A DNA stretch of 64,000 nucleotides from Verpa conica (Eukaryota; Ascomycota; Pezizomycetes; Pezizales; Morchellaceae), in assembly GCA_033030425.1 (NCBI GenBank), contig JAUFSD010000020.1, positions 186,001 to 250,000 of the forward strand, given 5' to 3'. The translations under genes were made by a program, and so were the position numbers. A model generated the notes under the pieces. That model saw only the letters and a list, made by a program, of their open reading frames with translations, searched no databases and was not told the DNA's origin. Below, one piece after another: positions 34,558 through 46,449 of the stretch. Positions within the stretch are counted from its first letter, which is position 1, and each line of letters starts with the position of its first letter.

Positions 34558-35825
34558 ATGTCGTTCCTATTGCGGGGCCTTTTTGGGGGTGGGAGTACGG
34601 GTGTCTTCAGCGTACCTCCACCTAAGCTAGACGCTAACGATATCGCCAATAAGCTGAAGGGTATTGACGAATCAAACTTAGCCGAGCTTCTTGCCTTTAA
34701 ACGCTATGTCCAGGGGTCGCTCGAAAATAGCCAGTTAACATATTTCGCTGTAGGTATATATGTTACATCGGTGTCCTATTGATGACTAACACTACTAGGA
34801 ACCCAATCCTCCTTGGGTTCCGGCCCGAAATCTCACTCAAGCACAAGCCTTCTCCTATTTTCGTTTAAAGAACAATGCTCTGGAAGATGGGAGCATTGAT
34901 TTCCCATCCTTCAGGGTGTCGGAGTTTCCTGGTGGCCGTAGCGAATGGCTTGGTGCTCACCCGTCCTTTCTTTCCACAGCGCACATACAATCTGTACGCT
35001 AATATCTCGTAGCCCGCTCAATGAATTTGGGTGTTGATCTCTTCCGGAGAAAACGCACCGACACAACTATAATCGTAAACCTCATCATTATGGATGTTCT
35101 GCATGACCTTCCTGGTTTCCAGGTCCTAGACCATTTCACACCTGGAAATACCCCAATCGAACGCCCGCCCCAAATAATTACCTTCCATCCTGATGATCCA
35201 CCTCCTCCACCGAAACGGCTTAAAATCCGAGCTTACAGTGATCTCTCTCTTAACACGACTATCGAAACTCCGGATGGCCCTACAAAGGTTGTGGGCATCA
35301 TTGACGCCGCGTTCAGTAAGAGCTATTTTTTATCTCCGTCTTATAAGGACACCCATTCTCGGTATTTTGTGGGTACCTATCTAGCCGTTCTCAATGTCAA
35401 GTTTACTCGCTCACCTGGTCTCTACTTTCTGCCTGGACGACTTGGCATGGAACAGGAGGTTGACCAGTTGAGTGCGTATATGGCGATGATGCAGGATGCA
35501 CAAGAACAGTATCTGAAGTCCGTAAATCGCCTTGCTGGGGACTGGACAGGCTATGGACTTGTCACAGACGGTGATCGATTTCGGTTCATTTTTCTTGACA
35601 ACAAACGGACGGTAAAACACCTCCCTAAGTAATCCGGGTCCTGTGTACTGATGAGAATTGTAGATACACTCAACTGGCATACTCCAGATCAAATATGATC
35701 TCCTGCATATCCTGCAGTACTTTCGACACATCTTCACAGAAATTATTGACAGTCCTCCAATGAGACTCCCGCCTGACCTGCAGGCATTGAAAGATAGAAT
35801 GGACGGAATGGTTACAGGGCGCTAA
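34558..35825 (+). pseudogene. Broken fungal gene with PD-(D/E)XK-like core
   Basis: Exon 1 starts at ATG 34558 (MSFLLRGLFGGGSTG). A clear 49-bp intron (34750-34798, GTAGGT, branch GACTAAC, acceptor CTAG) joins in frame to EPNPPWVPARNLTQAQAF. A TAA at 35000 interrupts, after which the same frame continues to 35632 (DLFRRKRTDTTIIVNLIIMD). The core VVGIIDAAFSKSYF and YLAVLNVKF has the spacing of a PD-(D/E)XK nuclease fold (Asp, then V-x-K). A second stop at 35630 and a frame change near 35693 precede a C-terminal segment (YDLLHILQYFRHIFTEII) ending at 35825. The nuclease assignment is inference from a weak motif. The lesions point to a pseudogene. Confidence 0.6.
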
Positions 35826-36120
35826 GCTCTGAGAGGGCCTATTTTATACCGGTATCATTTATACTGAGGGTGCAACAGGTTTTTAGTGTTGCGAGTCTAA
35901 GTAGTTCTTTATTTGCTTTATAGTATTGTAGTTGCCGTATATCAATATGTACGTTATAACAACGGTTAAAAAATTCTGTCCTATATGCGGCCACCTCTTT
36001 ATCAGGTCTAGAGTATACATAGAGATTAGTTCTTTCGCATTACCGGATCAGATCAACAGTGCTAGCGAGGTGAAACCTTTTTTTATACGCTCATTGTAGG
36101 CATAGACATGCTCTAAACGC

Positions 36121-36133
36121 TAGGGTTAGGGTT
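36121..36133 (+). repeat. Short telomere-like motif
   Basis: TAGGGTTAGGGTT in gene-free DNA. Confidence 0.6.
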
Positions 36134-36511
36134 TAATATAGTATTTTAGTTAAAGAGTCTCTTTTTGATTGAGCTCAGCGGATAAAATGCTAGCTAACTA
36201 GTACTTATGACACCGCTTAGATGGTGATTACTCTTGTCTGTAAAAAGAGCATTTCCATGTCGTTCCATTCCAACTATTCCCAGTGGTACGTACCAACGGG
36301 CATCTAGACTAAAAGGATATTTAATGTGTCGTAACAAATTACTATATAGATAGGGTTGGACCAGACCGAACTTTGTATTTAGCCTCACATACATACTAAT
36401 TACATTCCAAAACTATAATAGCAATACAGTAATAAGAATCAAATTTACTAATCTACCTTTTCCCAATGAGCCTTTTTTATTAGTCACGGCTCTTGAACTT
36501 TACACAACTCA

Positions 36512-36523
36512 TAACCCTAACCC
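36512..36523 (-). repeat. Short telomere-like motif
   Basis: TAACCCTAACCC, followed by ACGG, with the same right context as the motif at 12896. Confidence 0.6.
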
Positions 36524-37475
36524 ACGGTAATGACCGGAAATTAGTTTCCCCCACCCCCAAAAATGATTGAACCCGGCAGCAGAACCGTCACTCGACTTAA
36601 CCAGTGAGAAAATGTCAAATGATATTTTTGCGAGTTTGAGGGGAACCCTCACCCCCTTGGTGGGGCTATTATATTAAACAGCAAAGAAATGGATAGTTCT
36701 ATATGGATGAGAGCGATGAAAACACGTTGAAACACTGGTAGGACAGGCGACAGAACATTATATGAGAGTATATATCTACTTGATGTGTATAAGTCATTTT
36801 ATGATCCTAGGCGCTGGAGTAGGAGGAGCTCGGTCGGACACCTATAGCTATTAGTGTCGTAACAATACTTCTACAACACGTCACTGATTTCTGTACATTT
36901 GTGAGTTGAGTCTCAACAGAAACTGGTTTTCCTACCTATTATTGCCTATCTTGTGGTACGACGGGTAGTTGGCGGGTGGCTCGATATCCTAATCAAGTAT
37001 AACCTATTTCTATACTTCAATTGTTTCTTGCTTTTGTGGGTTTTCTTTCTGTAGGGTCAAACACTCCGTTCTCCGTCTTGCCTTCCAGGGTGCCCGCGGC
37101 AGAACTGCTGGACCTATACTCAAAGTAGGCCCATAGCCATAGGTCGGAGGAAATGCCGTAGTACTGTGATTGTGATAGCCGCGAGGGTTCAATTTACATT
37201 CTTTAGTAGAGCTCGGGGGGTGGGAAATAACTGTCAGTAATGACTCCGGGTGGCGATGACCGTGGTACAGTGACGGCTCAATGTCTTGCTACTGTGTATT
37301 CATCTGATGTTTCCAGGGCGATGATAGAATCTTCCGATTAATGCTTCCAACCTTGAAAAAACTATCATGTATCAATACCCCGTGATATTATTTCTATTTC
37401 ATAGCTAATACAAAGGCCCAATATATCTACACATGCTCTATCGCCTGTTGTTGTTGTAAAGTTCCGTGCCGACCG

Positions 37476-37902
37476 TGCATATGCAGGCACATGCACCTGG
37501 CAGCGGGAAGATCAGCGGAGCCTCATTTTTCATGTTTTTGTGCCACAACAAGGTTACGCCACACAATCTGTGCACGGTCGCTTATTGCCGAAACTATCAG
37601 GCTGAGGGAAACAAGCGGAGGGATCAATAGCAGGTATCTCTGGGTTAAAAACCTTCTGAGATGAGATCTATTTAATTACTTCCGTTTTGTCGGGCATAGA
37701 TTAAATGCATGTATTCACACTTTTACTTACTATAATACCGGGCTTCACCGTGCTCTCAGTCACAAATGTTCTGGAAGGCACCGACACTTTGTCCGGAATT
37801 ATATCGGGAGGAATGAGAGATGTCGGATCCTTCCCCTATTTTCTCGGAGGTCTCTTGTATGCGGCACTCGGTTACACGCCAGCTTTGCCGAGCCCCCCAT
37901 AA
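37476..37902 (+). repeat. Duplicated block, copy B, ending in a short open frame
   Basis: It is colinear with copy A at 31713-32070 over its first 370 bp. Its right half carries a 65-codon frame from 37705, hydrophobic at the start (VFTLLLTIIPGFTVLSV) and followed by SGIISGGMRDVGSFPYFLGG. The frame is broken in copy A. It may be the 5' exon of a lost membrane-protein gene or chance; I do not recognise it. Confidence 0.5.
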
Positions 37903-40900
37903 AACCGGAACTTATTTCCACGGGCTGCAATATGGGAGAGGCGCAGTTAGCCGCGTAAAATGACAATTGTGACTAAATTCAACAATATTCAGATGATTTG
38001 TGTTAGATCACGTGCTCAGATCCAGATATGATTAGATTTTACTATTACTTTTTCTTTGTTATAGGCAGTCTTTGTCACTAATTCTCTCTGTCAGAGCGTC
38101 TTAAGTAGCTGGCAGATAAAATACCACTGCAACGACTTTCTGTTTTCCTCTTGATCTTACGGCGCCCCTACACAACGGATGGTACAGACAGATGATCGGG
38201 CACTCCCGGCTTTACACTCAAAAAACATTATGTGGGTATCTTACCCCGCCGCCCGGATATAGTCTTGATTTCTTTTGATTCTTCAAGAAGTTTTGTTTCT
38301 GGGGACTTAAGGGATTACCGGTTGCGCATGGTTGGTCGCGTGACTACACCCCATAAAGACTTCATTGATTTGTTTGATAGGGACACATCAACCCGCTCTA
38401 TGAGAACTCCATTGAGATGGTCCAAAGAACTATGGGGAGATTTAAGGTGGTGATTACCGTCGCAAAAACATACGAGAATAATTCCCACGATTTTTTGCAG
38501 TGGGGAGCGCCTATTTTGATAGGAGCCGGGGGGTGTCTTCTCCGTCTTTTCCGCTTGTCGGTACCTTGTTATCGCTATGTATCGGGTATGGTGGGTGGTC
38601 TCTGGCGGCAGACAGTGTGTTTAGAACAAATACCCTAGAAACTCGTAAAATCCGCTATCTCCGCCCTATGGCTTTCTAAGTCCGGATCAAAGAAACCAAG
38701 ACCTAGGCTCAGAGTTTCAGTTTAGTGACACCTGGTGGGCGGGTGGGATCGACGCTCTGCCTTGAATCAACAGTATGATGTAGAAACCACCATTCATAGG
38801 AGATCTTTCAACCCTATACCATCACTAAGCCTCCGCTTACCTTGAATATGTCTGGTCAGGGGTTTACAAGCTACAGCACTGAAATTATAGCGAGTTTATC
38901 GAGTGGTACTGTGATTAGGCTGATGGGTGTTCGGTGATTGGAAGGATTAAGATCGGTTCTCTATCAAAGACAAACAAATCTAAATCCAGAGAGCATGATT
39001 GATTAAGGCTACACACATGTGTCTATCTATAGAGCGTGCTAATGCCAAGTGGCTTATTCAGCCTTGGCACCTATCACGTGCCACAGTACGGTAGATGGAT
39101 TGTGGGTTAGGGTTGGAATACAGGATACGTGTTTACAACGAGTAAGTATATAAGCGACGCATCACTTCTGTAACTTGAAGATTATGCATCCTTCAATCAA
39201 TCAATTTTAGTACAACAGCAGTAGGGCTCGCCTTGGCACATTTGCTTACGGTATACTGCAAGCAATCTCTATCTTTCACCTGGAAGTATTCGTTACCGGG
39301 TAAACCACTGTACCACAGCAGAACTCGCTTACTGAACTAAGTAACTAACAATGTCAACGTAGAAAGTACATAGGTAAGGGAGAAAGACCACACGCAAGTG
39401 CTTGAAACCTATATTATGCTATAGTCTTTACTGAATCAATGCTATATCACTCGAACAGTACACCAATGCCGGTAGTGACTGCCTCCCAAAGTCAATCATA
39501 AAACTCTCACACCCCGCTATATTAAACAACGCAACAAAGCCATTTCAGTTCTTGTACCTTTCCTACAATACCTTCTTGGGGCGCCCGGCATCTAAGACAT
39601 CGAGATCGAGGCGATGGGTGGAAGTATTCTAGTGTTGTAGGAGATAAGCAGCCCCATATTTGATAATCTGAGCCATACTTTCCGTTGGCGAAGAATATTG
39701 GCTCATTACAGGGGCTGGGGGTTATTCATGGAGGTGCTATGGAACCGGCTGGTAGGGGATGACGGCCCGGGCCGCAGGCAGAGTACCCGATTTACGTCGT
39801 GATATACCGCATTGTATGGGGTGCAATCGCAGTCTATCACAAAACGATCGTGAGATAACATGTTCAGCTGATATCGTGCAGAACTCCTACTTCGCCTTCG
39901 TCGAGTCAGTGCCTCATGCATTCTTATCCGTATTGGGCTTGAGCAAGTTTTCCTGCGATGCGTTTGCCCGGAGATCATCGTTGGTGAGCTGGTCTGGCAA
40001 AGAGCAGTCATGCTCCATTGGTTTACTATTTTATAAGACTAATGAGCGGTTTTTGTGACATAATTCCTCTCCTCTATGACGGTGTGCTTCCTTAGCAAGA
40101 TTTCAGCCCCGGCAACCCATGACATACCCGGAGATGCTTGTTTCGTGTTAAAACAAGATATATTTCTGATAATAATGGAACGCGGTCCACGTCATAGCTC
40201 GTTAAACGGTACGATGGTTTGTGATATTATTTATCCGCCCAAATAGTGGTATAGGAGCAATAGATAACATTCTTGATTACGATCTATCGCCTACACAGGA
40301 ATCGGGCCCTGCTGCCCTGCATATATGCCGGGAGCAATGAGCACTTGATCACATATTGCAGTGCGATAAATAACTGCGATATTGGTAAGTCCGGGTTGTT
40401 CATATGATCAATCAAGCTAAGCCGGACCGCCCTATGACAGTAACAGGAGAAAGGTGTTGCAATGATAGCGCTGGAGCCCCGGTTACCGAAAACCAGATAT
40501 TCTGGAGACGCACCATATAAAACAGCTGCATGTTATAACCATCGGCCTACCGTTGTTATAGGACAACCGAGGCTATAATAGTTTCAGTATATATCACATC
40601 CATAAGTACTTACAGATTTATAATAGAACAATAAGCCTCCCTGTAGGTATTGTCTCCCACACGCTGGGTTCGCCGGTATCAGATTTCCTCCCCTTTTCCA
40701 ATTATAATAAACCGCCCGGTCTAGGCCCTACAATACAGAACATGACCACTCTTGTGATGGGATAATGTGCCGCAAATTAAATCGTGCCTTATACTTGGGC
40801 GCAATTAAATATTGCCAGAATTATAAAGGCCTAAACCTCAACTTGAAATCTAAAATTGAGCTTTAATAGTGAGGACACTAATTTCTGGCCCGATTCACCA

Positions 40901-42421
40901 GTATGCTTTCGCTTATAGTTTTATTTTTTTATATTCCTGTATTTTTCATTATTGGGTGTCGTGATTGTTTTCACTATGATTTCTTAGGTGGGTGTGTTAG
41001 TTGCGACCGTGAATGACAATACTTAATTACGGCCCAAATACGAATATGATTTAACAAATGCCATTGAACTGTTCTCCTTCAGCTGTGAAATGCTTTCAAA
41101 GATCCGTGCCGGTATGCGAGGTCAGGCGAAGTGAGAATACGCGGCTTAACACGGGAAAGCTTGGGGTTGGGAGGATCGGCATCTATGATCATAAACAATC
41201 TTCAGTAAATTGAATGGCTTGATGGGCTCCCCGGCACGGTCTTGCTGGGTGGGCTCGGACAGTCGAACATGCCGCAATACTGAAGTTGAGGGTATACAAG
41301 TATTACCCCGCAGATCGCCAAGCACCACCCTATGGCTATACTATTATTGGCCAAAGCGGCATAGTTGCATAGATTTGGCGATGATTTATCTGGCACAATT
41401 GAGCTGAAACGCACATTTAGCGAGTCTGGGCACCATTCCAACGGCGTTCTCCGTTGTACGAATCGCGCGTTGTGCATTGCCCCTAACCCTAGCACGGTCA
41501 CCCAAGGAATTTGGTTGGCAACCACGAGAAACACTAACAGCAACGGTGCCTCAAAACGGTTAGCGGATCTACGTATGATTCAGGACAGCTACGGAAACGC
41601 TCAAATACCAGCTGAAAAAATGCACTACGAGTATTGTGGTGTGGAGTCTCGGGTATAGCGATTTGGCCTGGACCGGACTCGAATGCAAATATCTGATACG
41701 GCATAAATGACAGGTGGTTTTCATAAAGCGTTTTGCTCCCATTCATATCCCCCTAGGGACCGGCTCACTGAGATGCCAATCTATATTGAACGATCCACTT
41801 AGCTACGTCACCGAAGGTTATGAGTTCCAAGCGGGGTCACAGGCAGGTATTGTGAGGGGTAACGATAGGAATGAAACGGACCGGTAACAAGAATTTCAAA
41901 AGCACGGGCGTTAGTTGGCGATATCCGGAAGAAAACTCCGGCAGCGACATATCCCCCTGGGTAGTTGAACCAGTCTACTAGGTCTCCGGTCAAGCGATCT
42001 GCATGGCCGTAGCTCCGGGATGTTCCCCGAACTGCTTAATATCGCATAATATATAAATGTTTCAACTCATCTATGATTTATATTATGCAATAACTAGCCA
42101 TTCTAGGAATATCCTGCAGATACGAATACACGGTAATAGCCGCCTAATAGTATCTAGCTCCCGGCAACACAGATTGGGGGACCCGAGATTCCGGCTCAGA
42201 GAAATTCTTTTTCTTTTTGCCTTGTGAAAAGATCAACAGTAAGTATACGAATTTTAGGGTCCGTGCGGAATATCTCGGGTTTTGCAATCCCCTTCCCGGA
42301 GGGGCTCTACTACACATATTGAGTGGAGTAGGTCTTCCAATCACTTCATTCAACTTGAACAGTTGCTCAGGCGAGGTTTCGGTATGTTCCTTGATTAACT
42401 TTCGGATTGCTAGCGACCCAA
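37903..42421. other. Gene-free stretch before the nucleotidase array
   Basis: No supportable gene in about 4.5 kb. A telomere-like dimer lies at 39104. The segment 41455-41640 is duplicated upstream of nucleotidase copy 2. The roughly 680 bp between it and the copy 1 promoter are absent upstream of copy 2 and may be an insertion. Confidence 0.4.
41455..41640 (+). repeat. Duplicated upstream segment of nucleotidase copy 1
   Basis: It matches 48560-48740 upstream of copy 2: GCGTTGTGCATTGCCCCTAA, CCTAGCACGGTCAC, then GGTTAGCGGATC and ATGATTCAG..CAGCTA. It shows that the tandem duplication included about 1 kb of 5' DNA. Confidence 0.75.
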
Positions 42422-42431
42422 CTTATTTAAG
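42422..42431 (+). promoter_or_regulatory. Conserved TATA-like box of nucleotidase copy 1
   Basis: CTTATTTAAG about 80 bp upstream of the start codon, followed by a GTGGGTA block. The same CTTATTTAAG stands upstream of copy 2 at 48801. Conservation between copies supports a core-promoter role; transcription was not tested. Confidence 0.45.
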
Positions 42432-42511
42432 TAGGGTGGGTATTCTCTGGATAACCATATCTCTCTACACACTCCAGCTACTCAGAAGCAGATCAATCCT
42501 CGGTTTATATC

Positions 42512-44989
42512 ATGGCACAAACTACACAGTGTACGTATCATTCCCCTTCTATTTCCCTCCTCAAGCACTCCTGATTGTACTTTGAAGCTAAGTCGAGAAT
42601 GAAATAGATGCGGCAATCATAGATGCTGGGTCGGGTGGAACTCGCCCTTTCATCTATAGCTGGCCGAGATGGGAACTCGGCAATGGAAATCCACCTCCCA
42701 CATTGAAGCAAGAATTTATAGGGACAAAGACGGACAAAGGTTTGTGGATCGCTCCACTAAGCTATGAACAGATCTGGTTGCAGGTACTGACAGCAGTCAA
42801 ATTTCCATGAAGGTATCCACGATATGGATCCAAAAGAGGCTCCTGAGCTTCTTGCAAGCTTGTTTCAAGAGTTGAGCGACAAGATCACCGACGAATTGCC
42901 AGTCTGTCGAGAGAAAGTCCCACTATACATACTTGCTACTGCAGGAGTACGAGATCTCGGTGCCGCGGAGCTTTCTAAACTCATTGACACACTTGAGAAA
43001 TCCTACAAATCTCTCCCCAGAGATCGCCGCTCCGGTGATTTAAAGGAATCGGCCAGTAAAATCCATAATTTTATTTTCCCCATGCGTCCCGAAGCCGAGA
43101 AAAGGGTCAACGATCTACTTCAGAATGACATTGAGAATTTCGCTACCATCCACAACAAGATAATTGATAAAATCGAAAGTGCCCTGAGCGCCTCCTTCTG
43201 GTACCAGGGCGATACCTCCCTCGTTCAGTGTCTCAAAAAAGCCAAGGAATACATCTCCAATATCCCTGGGAAGTTCCCTCTCCTCAGTGAAGACATTGTG
43301 GAAATCAGGAAAACGCTACTAGGAACCGGCGCTGGAATAGCAGGGTACCTACTCGAAAAACACCACCTGCTTATCTATGAGCAAATACAAAGTGCTTATG
43401 AGAACATATCTGAAACGGGGTTCGAGCTCCCTGATGTCGACACGATGAGTATCGATAGCGAGGCTTTCTTCAACCCCTACCTTATTACTAAGCAGATCAA
43501 GGAGAGTGGCATAAGCGAAATCCACCCAAGACTCGAATTCAATGGTTGGATCATGCAGCTACTATCTATCATCAAACACATGCGCAAGCTTATTCCCGGC
43601 GACAAACGTCAGTTCTGTAGCGCGGAAGATATCGATGATCTCCAAGAAGCTCTGGCTTCTATTAGTGGTCTCGAAAACATTCCGGACGGCTGGGACGATA
43701 ACATTTCCGAGGCTTTTATTGACTTCTTTATTGCTATGGGCTCCCGTGATGTGCTCTTTGACAATATCAGGGAATATGCCGAGAAAATGTCATTCAGGGT
43801 GAAAGAGTGCGGACCGATTACTGGGGAGGAAGAAGGTCTCTACGGATGGATAGCAGCAAGTTACCTGCGGGGTAACCTTTGTTCCTACGGCCCTAAGACA
43901 TACCATACCGCCGGATACGTAGAGATGGGCGGGGCCAGTGCACAGATCGCGTTCCAACCTACCTGGAAAGAGAAATCTAGTTTCGCGGGCACATTGTGGA
44001 GGGTCCAAGTTGGCGGTAAGGCTTTTGATATGTATCTGAAGACGCTACCACTAGGCTCGAAGAAGTCTAAAGATCATCATGACAACGAGGTTAAAAAGAA
44101 TCAGAGAGGGAGGGAACCCCAAGTCGAACGGCTGCAAGATCCCTGCGACGTACGTGATTTTCATACCGAGGGCGACAAGAACTTCGCGAACTGTGAGAAG
44201 GCAGCCCTGACGACCCTGCTGAACCTCTGGAGACCTTACGAATATGAGATGCCTCTCAACTACCCAACGGGTTTTAACGACAAAGACGTTAATTCCATCG
44301 AGGACGCTGATTTCCTGGAGGGCGCCATGGAGATTGACTTTCAGAACAGCAACCGTGAGTTTATTGGTGGGGCTACATTCTGGGACGTGAGAAAGAAGAC
44401 ATTCGGTAAGAAGGGAGAGATCTATGGGCCATGGGAATTTCTGCAGGAGGCACACAATTCATATGTAGATGTTGCTGATCTCGGGGTTAAAAATCAACTG
44501 CCTGAGGGTGGGAAGACACTGGGATACGCCAATTGGGCTTGGTTCTGCGCCGGATTTGTACAGAGTATCCTCTACCGCGGATTTGGATTCCCAGAACAGT
44601 ACGGCCAAGGTGGACGCGAGTTCACATACCAGCCTTATGGGGGTGTTGGTATGGATTTAACTTGGACTATCGGAAAGATTCTACTCCTTGCGACGAACTC
44701 GAACGCACCTGTGGAGACCTCGTGCGAGGAGTCATTGAAAGACGACGAGACAGCTTCTAGGGGAGAATGGACGCCTGGGATGCCTGTTTACGAAGAAGGT
44801 GGAAAGATATACCTCGTGGAAAAGTACATTAAGGGAAGGACAGATGGGAGCGGAAAGCAAGTGAAAATGGGGCGTAGGAGGACTGGTAAACCATGGACAT
44901 TGAGACCGAGGCGGGGTGGTCAGAGGGAGGGCGCTGGGAGTACCAAAGTGGAGGATGTTAAAGAGGAGGACAACAGCAACACGGCATAG
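42512..44989 (+). CDS. GDA1/CD39-type nucleotidase with helical insert, copy 1
   Basis: Three exons: 42512-42530 (MAQTTQ plus one base), 42608-42739 and 42813-44989, giving 775 residues. All three exons join in frame; the introns are 77 and 73 bp, and the second has branch TACTGAC and acceptor AAG. Apyrase conserved regions are present: ACR1 DAGSGGTR (12-19), ACR2 ATAG (92-95), ACR3 ITGEEEGLYGW (386-396, catalytic Glu391), ACR4 VEMGGASAQIAF (from about 420), and a C-terminal ACR5-like TWTIGKILL. The family hydrolyses nucleoside tri- or diphosphates. About 240 extra, mostly helical residues lie between ACR2 and ACR3. No signal peptide or membrane segment is visible, so a cytosolic enzyme is inferred. 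The basic C-terminal tail (about 735-775) is unique to this copy. Confidence 0.85.
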
Positions 44990-46449
44990 GAAGCCTATCG
45001 GACATGAAGGAAGTTGCAATTCCCAACGCGTGCCGTGAGCAAACACCTTTATTCTAACTTTGTGTTGTTCAAATTTCCTTACTGACAGCACAGTAGATTT
45101 AAATTGATTCAACCCTAGGCCAATACTGCTTTTCTTGCGAACCCTGGATATGTTGTGTTTTCTTTTCTTTGCATACACTGAACTATTTAAAATCGTCTTG
45201 AGCTCTGAATTTCTTTGAGAACATCTGTTTCAATCTAGTTAGCATATTTATAACGAGTCATGAATAAAAGAAGAATCTTCCAGACACTGATCATGCGGCG
45301 AATGTTTGTGGCATCCATAGGCGCTCAATAATACTAAGCTACTGCATTTCCCATCGCCCCCCAAGACATGGTGGGAGACAAAAACATCAGGTCGCTGACA
45401 TAGAAACTGACAGCCCCATCTTGATGTGACATCTTCTACAACAGTAGATGAATTAATGAAGCCTGATCGTACATGAACTCTTGATGTCTCTTCTCCTTAG
45501 CCAAAATCTTCATTTTTACCTATGTGGTTGTGTTGTGATACTCATCTCGAGCCTTTTGGTACCTTATAGATGACCGGGTATTTCTTTCCCCCTCCAATTC
45601 ATGCACCCTACGAATCGCTTTGGAGGGTTCAAGTGATTGGTAAGATGTGAATGAGAATTAAATAAGTATTAGCCGCCTATTGAGGTTTGGATGAAAGACC
45701 CCCCCCCCCCCAGCTCGGTACCTGGCGGTCCAGAATAATACAACAAAAGCCAATAACCCAAAATACAGATCGCATTCGAGGACTGCCTTCTATGATCCTT
45801 TGCCGTGTAGATCTTTTATTATAAATGTGGGGATCTGAAAGCATTTTGTTGCTGTGTTATTAATAAATCATCACCCGCCGCAGGAAGCGCAACGGAAGTT
45901 GCACTGGTAGTGGTACTGTTTGTAAGTCAAGCTTGTAGCCTTTGGTGATCTCCAACCTTCACCACCCGGTACTTTACCAGCCACCACACAGTGGAGATTC
46001 CAGCAAATCCGGAGAAGCCCCGTTAAATAGAGAGATAGTCGCGCGCACCCACCGGTTCAGACAATACCGACCTCCATGACCCTAGCGAAAAGCAGAATAA
46101 GTTAGCGGTTGCACTTAGAACCGTGACCGCCGGGGTTGATACTGAGATAAATATAGCATGTGTTCCGTAAATGGTGACAAGCCCTAACCATCCTCAGCTG
46201 TTTACAAAGAGCTCAATTTCAGTCATGGGGCGAACATAATGTGAGTACATACAATCCCCCTAGACAACTCCACATACTACAAGTGAAGTGGGGAGCCAAT
46301 GATGAATTGTTCGTGTGCTAGACATGAGATGCGGGTTTCGCGTATAAAAACATGCATACCCCTGGCGCGGCGCGATCCTCTGTCGACCTCATGTGGTGCT
46401 AAAGATGGTTTAAGCGACAGCCCGAGGCTCCGGATAAGCTTCCGATCTA
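44990..46449. other. Downstream flank of copy 1, duplicated after copy 2
   Basis: No gene. Blocks such as CATATTTATAACGA (about 45245), CACCGGTTCAGA (about 46050) and TTTAAGCGACAGCCCGAGGC (about 46410) have counterparts in the same order at 52025-52915 downstream of copy 2. A run of 12 C lies near 45700. Confidence 0.55.

Larger units (their letters stand above)
35826..37475. other. Gene-free stretch
   Basis: No gene is supported. Two telomere-like dimers occur here (36121 and 36512). The small minus-strand frames at 36194-36394 and 37010-37192 show no domain. Confidence 0.4.

Noticed and set aside
42740..42812. Apparent one-base frameshift between exon 2 and exon 3 in nucleotidase copies 1 and 3 relative to copy 2.
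   Set aside because: It arises only if the intron is ended at the upstream CAG. Using the AAG acceptor shared by all three copies puts every copy in frame.
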